Shown piece after piece: positions 37,085-44,731 of a stretch of DNA of 64,000 nt (position 1 is its first letter; every line of letters begins with the position of its first letter). The stretch comes from Acidobacterium sp049965615 (GTDB taxonomy: Bacteria > Acidobacteriota > Terriglobia > Terriglobales > Acidobacteriaceae). A model generated the notes under the pieces. That model did no database searches and was not told the DNA's origin. It saw only the letters and a program-made list of their open reading frames with translations. The position numbers were made by a program, and so were the translations under genes. Location: contig JBMFWD010000003.1 in NCBI GenBank assembly GCA_049965615.1, positions 62,001-126,000 on the forward strand. Reading direction: 5' to 3'.

Positions 37085-37660
37085 TTGCGCAAACTCACAC
37101 TGAGGTCGATAGCATTTTTTTCGTTGCTTGCACTCATCTTTCCAGTCGGCTCTTTCGCCCAGGCGCGGCCATCCTCATATAACCGCGGACACAGCGTTTC
37201 TATCGGCGGTGAGTTCTCTCTCTACAACTCCGACTACTTTGGCGGGAATAAATCCCTGAATCAGCCGGCGTACTCCATTTACGGCGATTACACGGTCAGG
37301 AACGGCGTCTGGCCCGTTAAACTCGACGTCAACTTCACCCAGGTGCCCGACCATTACGGCTCTGAGGATCGTCGCCTTTCGAGCTTAATCATCGGGCCTT
37401 TGGTTGGCAGGCATTTTGGCCGCCTCGAACCCTTCGCCAAATTCGGCGCTGGATTCGGCCACATCACTGACAACGGCATCACGAATTACCACCAGTTGGG
37501 GCAGCATTTTGCCATCGGGTTCGGCGGCGGTCTGGATTATCAACTTACGGATCACATCACGCTCCGCCCCATCGACTTCACCTACGAGCGGTGGAATTTC
37601 TACCCCAATGCCCTCTCGCCGGAGGTTCTCGGCTTCGGACTCTCTTACCGGGTTCACTGA
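37085..37660 (+). CDS. Predicted outer membrane beta-barrel protein
   Basis: A 191-residue protein with a signal peptide (1-25, ending GSFAQA). It then has alternating amphipathic strands with aromatic ends (HSVSIGGEFSLYNSDYF, PVKLDVNFTQV, LEPFAKFGAGFGHI, FAIGFGGGLDYQL) and a C-terminal LGFGLSYRVH. This pattern is typical of small OmpA/OprF-like 8-stranded porin-type barrels (OMP_b-brl). The start is TTG, seven bases after GGAGA. It is preceded by a strong sigma-54 promoter, so its expression likely needs an NtrC-type activator. Confidence 0.83.
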   Translation: MRKLTLRSIAFFSLLALIFPVGSFAQARPSSYNRGHSVSIGGEFSLYNSDYFGGNKSLNQPAYSIYGDYTVRNGVWPVKLDVNFTQVPDHYGSEDRRLSSLIIGPLVGRHFGRLEPFAKFGAGFGHITDNGITNYHQLGQHFAIGFGGGLDYQLTDHITLRPIDFTYERWNFYPNALSPEVLGFGLSYRVH

Positions 37661-37678
37661 TCGATCAGCTGTCCACAA

Positions 37679-37705
37679 GGGGACGCCGGTAATCATGGCG
37701 TCTCC
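37679..37705 (+). terminator. Hairpin after the beta-barrel gene
   Basis: A 9-bp stem with one G-T pair (GGGGACGCC with GGCGTCTCC) and a 9-base loop begins 18 bases after the stop. It lacks a T tract. Confidence 0.4.
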
Positions 37706-37948
37706 TGCCCATCCACTCCAGAGAAAAACGTTGTGCCTCCCTGGTCCCCAAATCGTCCGATTCAGCCCGAATTCTCCCCGTCTGGAATCGGAAATCTACC
37801 CGCACTGCGTCGCGCCCCGGAAAGCACTCGCCCAGAGCCAGATTTCCTTCTGGATTGTTCCACTTGCGGCGCGTTTCCTATCCCTTCCCGCAAACCTCAT
37901 ACTCCGCAGCCGGGCCATCCACTTTCCATTCCTTGTATTTGGGACCGC

Positions 37949-37957
37949 TTATCCACA
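37949..37957 (+). promoter_or_regulatory. Perfect DnaA-box sequence upstream of smc
   Basis: TTATCCACA lies 20 bases upstream of the proposed smc -35 box. It is a single copy, so chance occurrence is quite possible in a window this size. Confidence 0.3.
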
Positions 37958-37976
37958 ATATATTGGGGTTCCATTG

Positions 37977-38005
37977 TTGACCCTCGGTACCCCCGGCGCT
38001 ACAGT
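37977..38005 (+). promoter_or_regulatory. Probable housekeeping promoter of smc
   Basis: TTGACC (37977-37982) and TACAGT (38000-38005) are separated by 17 bases. The leader would be about 26 bases and includes TGGAG before the ATG. Confidence 0.6.
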
Positions 38006-38037
38006 TTGACTGAAACCTGGCCGAATGGAGTTCCGCC

Positions 38038-41000
38038 ATGCTCAAGTTAAAAAAGATTCAGATTCTGGGCTTCAAGTCGTTTTGCGATCGCACTGAAATC
38101 TCCCTGCCCGGCAGCGGAATCGGTGTCGTCGTCGGGCCCAATGGGTGCGGCAAATCCAATATCCTCGACGGCGTCACCTGGGTACTCGGTGAGCAAAGCG
38201 CCAAAACCCTCCGCGGCGGCAAGATGGAGGATGTGATCTTTGCCGGCACCCGCAGCCGCAAGCCGCTCGGCATGGCAGAAGTCTCCATCACTCTCATTGA
38301 TCCCGACGCTTACCAGGGACCGCTCCTCGACGAGCCGGAAATCAGCCTCGAAAACGAGATGCCGAAAGACTGGGACGAGGAAGCGCTGCGCGCCGAACGC
38401 GCCGCAGAAGTCGAAGAGATCATCTCCGAATCGCAGCCGGGCGTCGCACTCGACGGACCCGAGGCCGAGCAGACCGCGCAAACGCAACCCACGCCGCAGG
38501 CAGAAGCAGAACCCTCCGCGCAGGAAGGCGGAGCCACTCCAGCCGTCGTCCTCAAGATTCGCCGCCGCAAGTTCCAGCGGGTGCCACAAAAAGGCGAAAT
38601 CGTCGTCACGCGCAGGCTCTTCCGCACCGGCGACAGCGAATATCTCCTCAACGGCAAGCTTTGCCGCCTGCGCGACATTCAGGACATCTTCATGGGCACG
38701 GGCCTCGGGCCGGAGTCCTACGCCATCATCGGGCAGGAGCGCATCGGGCAGCTGCTCAGCTCCAAGCCGCATGACCGCCGCGCCATCATCGAAGAAGCCG
38801 CCGGTATTACCCGCTTCAAGACCAAAAAGCGCCTCGCCGAACTGCGCCTCGAACAGGCCAGGCAGAACCTCGCCCGCGTGAATGACATCTTCGAGGAAGT
38901 CACGCGACAGATGGGCTCGCTCAAGCGCCAGTCCGCCAAGGCCGAGCGCTACGGAGCCCTGCGGGATGAGCTCCGCACCCGCCTGCGCGTAGTGCTGGCC
39001 AGCAAGCTCGCGCAGATGGACGCCGAGCAGGCCGCCATGCAGGCAGAGATCGCCGCTATCAACACGAAGGTGGACGAGCAGGCAGCACAGGTGGAAACAC
39101 TCGACCAGCAGCATGCAGCCGGGCTCAGCCAGGGATATGCGCTCGACGAGCAGGCCAAGGCAGCCCAGCAGCAGGCCAGCCAGAGCGCCGTCGAACTGGA
39201 ACGCGCCATCGCCCGCGAGCAGGCCAACCGCGAGCGTCTGGCAGAGCTCGAACGCCGCGCTTCCCTTGCCCAGCAGGAGCAGGAGCAGACCCGCCGGCAG
39301 ATGGAAGCCACCGCCGCCGAACGCGAAGCCCAGCGCGGTTTCCTCGATACCGCAGAGTCGGAAGCCGAGAAGTTTCGTGCCGAGGCGCAGGCCTCGCAGC
39401 AGCGCATGCGCGATGCGGCCCAGGCCGTCAGCGCGGTCGAACAAAAGATGGAGGGCACGCGCCGTCAAGCCGGGCAACTTCTCTCCCAGCTCAACCTGCT
39501 GCGCAACCAGACCGCACAGGCCGAAGAGTCTCTCGCTTCACTCGATCGCGAAGCAGCCCGCCTCGAAGCCGAGATGACCTCCGCCAAACGCGATCTTGAA
39601 GGACTCGGAGCCGAGCGCGGCCAGGTCTCCATGCGCTTTGAGTCCATCACCGACACGCTGAAGCGGCTGGAACAGGAAATCTCCGAACTGCGCGCAGCCA
39701 TCGCCGCCAAACGCGATGAAGAGGCCGAGGTCCGCCGTCGCGGCGATCAGCTCCGCAGCGAGCAGGCCTCGCTCCTTGGCCGCCGCAACTCCATCGAGTC
39801 GCTGATTCGCGACCATAGCTACTCCACCGAAACCGTACGCAAGCTCTTCCGCTCCAACACGGTCGGCGAGGGACTGGCGCCGGTCGGCACCTTGGCGGAT
39901 TTTCTGGAGGTGGGCGATCAGTACGAGAGCGTCGTCGACGAGTTTCTCCGCGACGAACTCAACTATGTCGTCGTAAAGAGCTGGGATGCCGCCAATGAAG
40001 GCATGCGCGTCCTCAAGACCGATGTAGACGGACGCGCCACCTTCCTGGTTCACCCCAACGATTCGCAGGCGCAATTCTCCTTTGCCGCGCAGGAGAATCC
40101 CGTCACCGCAACCATTCAGGACCGAGGCGTGGTGCCGCTCAAGGAATGCATCAAGGTCCTCGACGGCTTCGGCAAATCGCTCGAAGTGATCCTGCCCAAG
40201 CTGCGTGAGGGCTACGTGGCGCCGGACATGGAAACGGCACGCTCGCTTGCCCTGCAGCATCCGTCATCGTTCTTTCTGGCCCCCGGCGGCGAATGCTTCC
40301 ACAACGTGACCGTCACCGGAGGCAAGAGCCGCAGCGGCGGTCCGCTGGCCCTCAAGCGCGAACTGCGTGACACCAACGAGAAACTGGCCGTAGTCGAAAA
40401 GCAACTGGGGCAAGCTGAAACAGCCGCCGCGGAACTCGCCAGGCTGCTCAGCGAAAACACCCGCCTGCTCGAAGCAAAGAGCGAAGAGCGCCGCATCGCC
40501 GAGCGCGAAAGCGCCAACCAGGGCGCAGCCCTCCGGCAGATGGACTCCGAGATCCAGCGCCTCGAACGCCGCCTGCAGGACTGGGAACTGCAAAACTCGC
40601 GCAACAAGGACGCCCGCACCGCCAAGCAGGTTTTCATCGAAGAGAAATCCTCCGAGGCAGAGCGCGTCGAAAGCGAACACCGCGCGATGGAAGCCTCCAT
40701 CGCGGAAGCGCAGGCGTCCATGGCCGAACTCCGCGCGGCACGCGAAACAGCACAGCAGGAGGCAGCACGCATCTCCGCTGAACTGGCAGGGCTCGAAGAG
40801 CGTCGCCGTGGCGCCGAAGCCAGCTTTGGCCGCATCGACCGCCTCTACAGCGACCTCGAACGCCGACTGCAGCAGATCGACGAGCAATTCGCCGCGGCCA
40901 TTGCCGAACGCGAGCAGCGCGAGCGTGAAAATGAGGAACTGGCCGTCCGCCAGCAGGAGCTCTCCACCCTTCGCCGGCAGGCACAGGAACAGGTAGCGAC

Positions 41001-41922
41001 GCTCACGGCGCAGGCCACCGAACTCCGCGCCGAACTCGCCCAGACCGAACAGACCCTGAAGATCCTGCGAGCCGAAACCGATGCGCTGCGCGAAAGCCGC
41101 CTCTCGCTCACCGCGCGCGAAGCCAAGTGCGCCGCCGACAAGCAGCATCTGGAAGAAACCTGCCTGCAGGATCTTTCCGTCGAAGCACAGGTCCTGCGTG
41201 CCGAAGAAGGCATCGCCCGCCTCGAAGGCGAAGAACTGCATGCCGAAGACGAGGCCTGCCGCGGACTCAAGCAAAAGCTGGAGTCCATGGGGCCGGTCAA
41301 CATGATGGCCCTCGAAGAATACCGCGAAACCGAACAGCGCCACGCCTTCCTCGAAGCGCAGCGTACAGACCTCGTCGACTCCATCGAGAACACCCGCGCC
41401 ACCATCAAGGAAATCGACGAAATCTCCTTCACCAGGTTCAACGAAGCTTTTGCGCGCATCAATGAGAACTTCAGTGCGACCTTCTCGCGCCTCTTCGCCG
41501 GCGGGCAGGCCTTCATGCGCCTCACCGACGAGGAGAACACCCTCGACAGCGGCGTGGACATCGTGGCACAGCCACCAGGCAAGAAGCTGCAGAACGTCTT
41601 CCTGCTTTCAGGCGGAGAAAAGGCGCTCACCGCCCTCGCGCTCCTCATGGGCATCTTCCAGTACCAGCCCAGCCCCTTCTGCGTGCTTGACGAAGTCGAT
41701 GCCCCGCTCGACGAAACCAACGTCGGCCGCCTCGCCGACCTGCTCCGCAGCATGGCCAGCGACACGCAGTTCGTCATGGTCACCCACTCCAAGCGCATGA
41801 TGACCGCCGCCGACCTCATCTATGGCGTCACCATGCAGGAACAGGGCGTCTCCAAGGTCGTAAGCGTCCGCATGGGCGGGCAGGAGTACGCCGGGCCGCA
41901 GTCGCGGCGGGCAAGCGCATAA
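38038..41922 (+). CDS. smc: Chromosome segregation protein SMC
   Basis: A 1294-residue ATPase that organises and separates the chromosome. The N-terminal head has Walker A GPNGCGKSN (33-41). Two long coiled-coil arms (about 275-620 and 800-1130, rich in Glu/Arg/Gln/Ala) flank a hinge (about 625-770, with NTVGEGLAPVGTLADFLEV). The C-terminal head has the signature LLSGGEKALTA near 1189-1199 and Walker B VLDEVDAPLDE. The protein is about 100 residues longer than usual because of an acidic, Pro/Gln/Ala-rich insert at about 90-175 in the N-terminal head. It is followed by purC. Confidence 0.97.
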   Translation: MLKLKKIQILGFKSFCDRTEISLPGSGIGVVVGPNGCGKSNILDGVTWVLGEQSAKTLRGGKMEDVIFAGTRSRKPLGMAEVSITLIDPDAYQGPLLDEPEISLENEMPKDWDEEALRAERAAEVEEIISESQPGVALDGPEAEQTAQTQPTPQAEAEPSAQEGGATPAVVLKIRRRKFQRVPQKGEIVVTRRLFRTGDSEYLLNGKLCRLRDIQDIFMGTGLGPESYAIIGQERIGQLLSSKPHDRRAIIEEAAGITRFKTKKRLAELRLEQARQNLARVNDIFEEVTRQMGSLKRQSAKAERYGALRDELRTRLRVVLASKLAQMDAEQAAMQAEIAAINTKVDEQAAQVETLDQQHAAGLSQGYALDEQAKAAQQQASQSAVELERAIAREQANRERLAELERRASLAQQEQEQTRRQMEATAAEREAQRGFLDTAESEAEKFRAEAQASQQRMRDAAQAVSAVEQKMEGTRRQAGQLLSQLNLLRNQTAQAEESLASLDREAARLEAEMTSAKRDLEGLGAERGQVSMRFESITDTLKRLEQEISELRAAIAAKRDEEAEVRRRGDQLRSEQASLLGRRNSIESLIRDHSYSTETVRKLFRSNTVGEGLAPVGTLADFLEVGDQYESVVDEFLRDELNYVVVKSWDAANEGMRVLKTDVDGRATFLVHPNDSQAQFSFAAQENPVTATIQDRGVVPLKECIKVLDGFGKSLEVILPKLREGYVAPDMETARSLALQHPSSFFLAPGGECFHNVTVTGGKSRSGGPLALKRELRDTNEKLAVVEKQLGQAETAAAELARLLSENTRLLEAKSEERRIAERESANQGAALRQMDSEIQRLERRLQDWELQNSRNKDARTAKQVFIEEKSSEAERVESEHRAMEASIAEAQASMAELRAARETAQQEAARISAELAGLEERRRGAEASFGRIDRLYSDLERRLQQIDEQFAAAIAEREQRERENEELAVRQQELSTLRRQAQEQVATLTAQATELRAELAQTEQTLKILRAETDALRESRLSLTAREAKCAADKQHLEETCLQDLSVEAQVLRAEEGIARLEGEELHAEDEACRGLKQKLESMGPVNMMALEEYRETEQRHAFLEAQRTDLVDSIENTRATIKEIDEISFTRFNEAFARINENFSATFSRLFAGGQAFMRLTDEENTLDSGVDIVAQPPGKKLQNVFLLSGGEKALTALALLMGIFQYQPSPFCVLDEVDAPLDETNVGRLADLLRSMASDTQFVMVTHSKRMMTAADLIYGVTMQEQGVSKVVSVRMGGQEYAGPQSRRASA

Positions 41923-42045
41923 ATCGGCGCAGGCTGCGGCAGGACCAGAACCTCCGCCGCGGCCTGCCTGCATTGACAAGGCCCGAAAGCGGCCTCGAAA
42001 ATCAAATTTTCCACTGAATGCCCGCAAGGGCTGGCGAGGCCTCTT

Positions 42046-42939
42046 TTGAACGCACTGCTCCAGAGCGATATTCCTGAACTCAAGCTCATATCCCGCGGCA
42101 AGGTCCGCGACATTTACGAACTGGACGGCGATCTGCTCATGATCGCCTCGGACCGCATCTCCGCCTTCGACCACATCCTCGGCAGCGGCATCCCCGGCAA
42201 GGGCAAGGTGCTCACCCAGATTTCAAAATTCTGGTTCGATAAATTCGCCGATGTCGTACCGAACCACCTCATCACCGCCGACGTGAACGATCTGCCTTCC
42301 CTGCTCGACCGACACAAGCCCATGCTGGAAGGCCGCTTCATGCGCGTGAAGCGCGCGAAGATGTTCCCTGTCGAGTGCGTGGTGCGCGGATACATTTCCG
42401 GCAGCGGCTGGAAGGACTATCAGAGCACCGGAGAGATCGGCTGCATCCGCCTGCCGCAAGGGCTGCGCGACTCCGACCGGCTGCCCGAGCCCATCTTCAC
42501 CCCCGCCACCAAGGCCGAATTCGGCGAGCATGACGAGAACATCTCGTTCGCGAAGATGGCAGACATCATCGGCCAGCAGGACGCCTCGAAACTCCGCGAC
42601 CTCAGCATCGAACTCTACCAGCGGGCCGCGCGTCACGCCGAATCCTGCGGCATCCTCATCGCCGATACCAAATTCGAGTTCGGCGTCACCGGCGAAGGCA
42701 TTCTGCTCGGCGACGAGGCCCTCACGCCGGACTCCTCACGCTTCTGGCCCAGGGACCAGTACGAACCCGGTCGCCAGCAGGCTTCCTTCGACAAGCAGTA
42801 CGTCCGCAATTACCTCGAAGAAATCCACTGGAACAAGCAAGCCCCGGCCCCGTCGCTGCCGCCCGAGGTGGTCACGGGCACGCAGGAGCGCTACCTCGAA
42901 GCCTACCGCCTGCTCACCGGGCACACCCTCCAACTCTGA
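42046..42939 (+). CDS. purC: SAICAR synthase
   Basis: Joins CAIR and aspartate with ATP in purine biosynthesis. It has 297 residues with the opening LISRGKVRDIYEL, the signature VECVVRGYISGSGWKDY, and IADTKFEFG (metal binding); the C-terminal third is longer than in E. coli and matches the yeast-like class. There is no ATG before the domain; the start is TTG at 42046, seven bases after GAGG. It is followed four bases later by cvpA. Linkage of purine genes with cvpA is common. Confidence 0.96.
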   Translation: MNALLQSDIPELKLISRGKVRDIYELDGDLLMIASDRISAFDHILGSGIPGKGKVLTQISKFWFDKFADVVPNHLITADVNDLPSLLDRHKPMLEGRFMRVKRAKMFPVECVVRGYISGSGWKDYQSTGEIGCIRLPQGLRDSDRLPEPIFTPATKAEFGEHDENISFAKMADIIGQQDASKLRDLSIELYQRAARHAESCGILIADTKFEFGVTGEGILLGDEALTPDSSRFWPRDQYEPGRQQASFDKQYVRNYLEEIHWNKQAPAPSLPPEVVTGTQERYLEAYRLLTGHTLQL

Positions 42940-42943
42940 GGCC

Positions 42944-43507
42944 ATGAGCATATTCCACATCATGAGCGTGCTGGACTGGATCATCCTCGGTATCCTGGTC
43001 TTCTCGACGCTCGCCGCGGCGCATAGCGGCATCATTGTGGAAGTCTTTTCCCTCGGCGGCCTGTTGCTGGGCCTGCTGCTGGCCTGCTGGAACTACCAGC
43101 GCGTTCTCCCCTGGATTCTCAGCTGGGGCATCCACCTCGAAGTCGCCAGGGTCATCGCCTTTCTGGTGATCGCCCTCGGCGTCATGATCCTCGCCGGTCT
43201 TTTTGGCCGCATCATTCGCTGGTCCGTGCGGTTTGTCGGCCTGGGGTGGCTTGATTCCCTCGCCGGGGCCGCGTTTGGTCTCGTCAAAGGCGCGGTTCTG
43301 GTCGTCGTCATGCTGGTCGCCCTGCTGGCCTTTTTGCCAAAGACCTCCCTCATCCGCGATTCCCGCCTCGCGCCCAGGTTCCTCACCGCCGCCCACGGCG
43401 TCGCCGGGGTCAGCCCCGACGAGCTCGCCACAAAAATTCGCGGCGGAATTACGGATTTACGCAAGGAAAAGAACAAATTATTTACGAAGAACCCTGGCGT
43501 GTCATAA
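42944..43507 (+). CDS. cvpA: CvpA-family membrane protein
   Basis: A 187-residue inner-membrane protein with four hydrophobic segments (about 8-30, 33-52, 67-90, 103-128). The LDWIILGILVFSTLAAAHSGIIVEVFSL opening is typical of CvpA (colicin V production family), now linked with envelope homeostasis and bile resistance in enterobacteria. The ATG is four bases after the purC stop. The C-terminal tail (about 140-187) is charged and cytoplasmic. Confidence 0.86.
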   Translation: MSIFHIMSVLDWIILGILVFSTLAAAHSGIIVEVFSLGGLLLGLLLACWNYQRVLPWILSWGIHLEVARVIAFLVIALGVMILAGLFGRIIRWSVRFVGLGWLDSLAGAAFGLVKGAVLVVVMLVALLAFLPKTSLIRDSRLAPRFLTAAHGVAGVSPDELATKIRGGITDLRKEKNKLFTKNPGVS

Positions 43508-43577
43508 ACTTTCCACCATTCCGGCAGGTATCCTACTTCAAGCGCCTGTAGGTCCGGCGGGTGCAGGAGAGGTGGAC

Positions 43578-43856
43578 GTGAAACGCGAACTCGACAGTCT
43601 CGTCTCGCAGATGCAAGCCAGTGGTATCACCTATGACGAAGCCCTGCGTGAATTCAAGAAGCGTTTCATCCTCCAGGTGCTCGCCTGCCATCGCGGCAAC
43701 CAGTGCAAAGCCGCCAAAGAACTGGGCATGCACCGCAACACCCTCAGCCGCACCCTCGCCGAGCTGAACATCGATCCCACACAAGTTCGCATCGGACTCA
43801 AGCGTCCGCCCCGCAGCGAACGTCCTGTATTTGAGACGAAGCTGGCAGTGCGCTGA
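43578..43856 (+). CDS. Fis-type helix-turn-helix protein
   Basis: A 92-residue DNA-binding protein. The N-terminal half forms a helix pair (MKRELDSLVSQMQASGITYDEALREF). The C-terminal half is a Fis-like helix-turn-helix (NQCKAAKELGMHRNTLSRTLAELNI) as found at the end of NtrC proteins but without an AAA+ domain. GTG 43578 is eight bases after AGGAG; a GTG at 43572 is too close. It likely regulates genes or DNA topology; no target can be named. Confidence 0.82.
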   Translation: MKRELDSLVSQMQASGITYDEALREFKKRFILQVLACHRGNQCKAAKELGMHRNTLSRTLAELNIDPTQVRIGLKRPPRSERPVFETKLAVR

Positions 43857-43951
43857 AGCCCGGATTCTCGCGGCCTTCGCACCGGGGCTCCTCAGCGCCG
43901 CTCTGCCTGTCTTATTCTCGATCAAGAGAACACAGAAAGGCATCCTCACGC

Positions 43952-44728
43952 TTGAGCACTCCTGACGCCGCCGCGCATCCTGTCCGCTACACCACCCAGA
44001 CCGCCGAGCCGCCGCACCGCGTTCACATCGAGCCCGGTTTCCACTGGGATGAGCAGCAGGCCTATCTGTTTGATATTGACGGCACCCTCCTCCGCAGCCG
44101 CGACCGCATCCACTACGACTCATTCTTCGAGTGCGTCCGCGAGGTCATGGGTCACGATCTGGACCTGAGCGGCGTAACCCTTCACGGCAACACCGATCCC
44201 GGCATCCTGCGCGACGCATTTCTCCAGACCACCGTGGAAGACACCCACTGGCGCGCCGCGCTCGAAGAGGTTCTCGATCGGATGCGCACCACGGTCGCTG
44301 CCCGGCGCGATCGCATGGAACTGGTCCGCATGCCCGCGATTGAGGAGACTCTCCAGCATCTGGCCGCCAGGGGTGCAAAGCTGGGAGTGGCCACCGGCAA
44401 CCTCGAAGCCATCGGCTGGGTCAAGATTGAGACCGTAGGCCTGCGCCACTGGTTTGAGTTTGGCGGCTTCAGCGACAACTACGTGGAACGCGCCGACATG
44501 ATCGCCCACGCCGCGGACAAAGCCCGCGCCGCCGCAGGGCCCAACGCCACGGTATGCGTGGTCGGCGACACCGAATTCGATATCTCCGCCGCGCGCGCCA
44601 ATCGACTGCCCACCATCGCCGTGGCCACCGGAAACCAGTCCTTCGAGCAGTTGATGCAACTCAGGCCCGAGGTCTGCACCACCTCGCTCCAGGCGCTGCT
44701 CCAAACCACCGCAGGAGCGCAAAACTAG
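43952..44728 (+). CDS. HAD-family phosphatase (phosphoglycolate phosphatase-like)
   Basis: A 258-residue haloacid dehalogenase-fold hydrolase. Motif I is FDIDGTLLRS (about 40-49), motif II is GVATGN (about 149-154), and motif IV is CVVGDTEFDI (about 208-217). A helical cap lies between motifs I and II. The start is TTG at 43952 behind AAAGG. It ends three bases before the secretin-like gene, so the two are translated from one message. Substrate is not predictable. Confidence 0.86.
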   Translation: MSTPDAAAHPVRYTTQTAEPPHRVHIEPGFHWDEQQAYLFDIDGTLLRSRDRIHYDSFFECVREVMGHDLDLSGVTLHGNTDPGILRDAFLQTTVEDTHWRAALEEVLDRMRTTVAARRDRMELVRMPAIEETLQHLAARGAKLGVATGNLEAIGWVKIETVGLRHWFEFGGFSDNYVERADMIAHAADKARAAAGPNATVCVVGDTEFDISAARANRLPTIAVATGNQSFEQLMQLRPEVCTTSLQALLQTTAGAQN

Positions 44729-44731
44729 CCC

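Larger units (their letters stand above)
37661..38037. other. Intergenic region upstream of smc
   Basis: A 377-base gap. It holds a hairpin after the barrel gene, one perfect DnaA box and the probable smc promoter, each listed separately. I see no gene in the remaining 240 bases. Confidence 0.7.

Noticed and set aside
42530..42943. An upstream extension of cvpA through purC
   Set aside because: This frame is the out-of-phase reading of purC (Arg/Ser/Pro-rich). The CvpA protein starts at ATG 42944.
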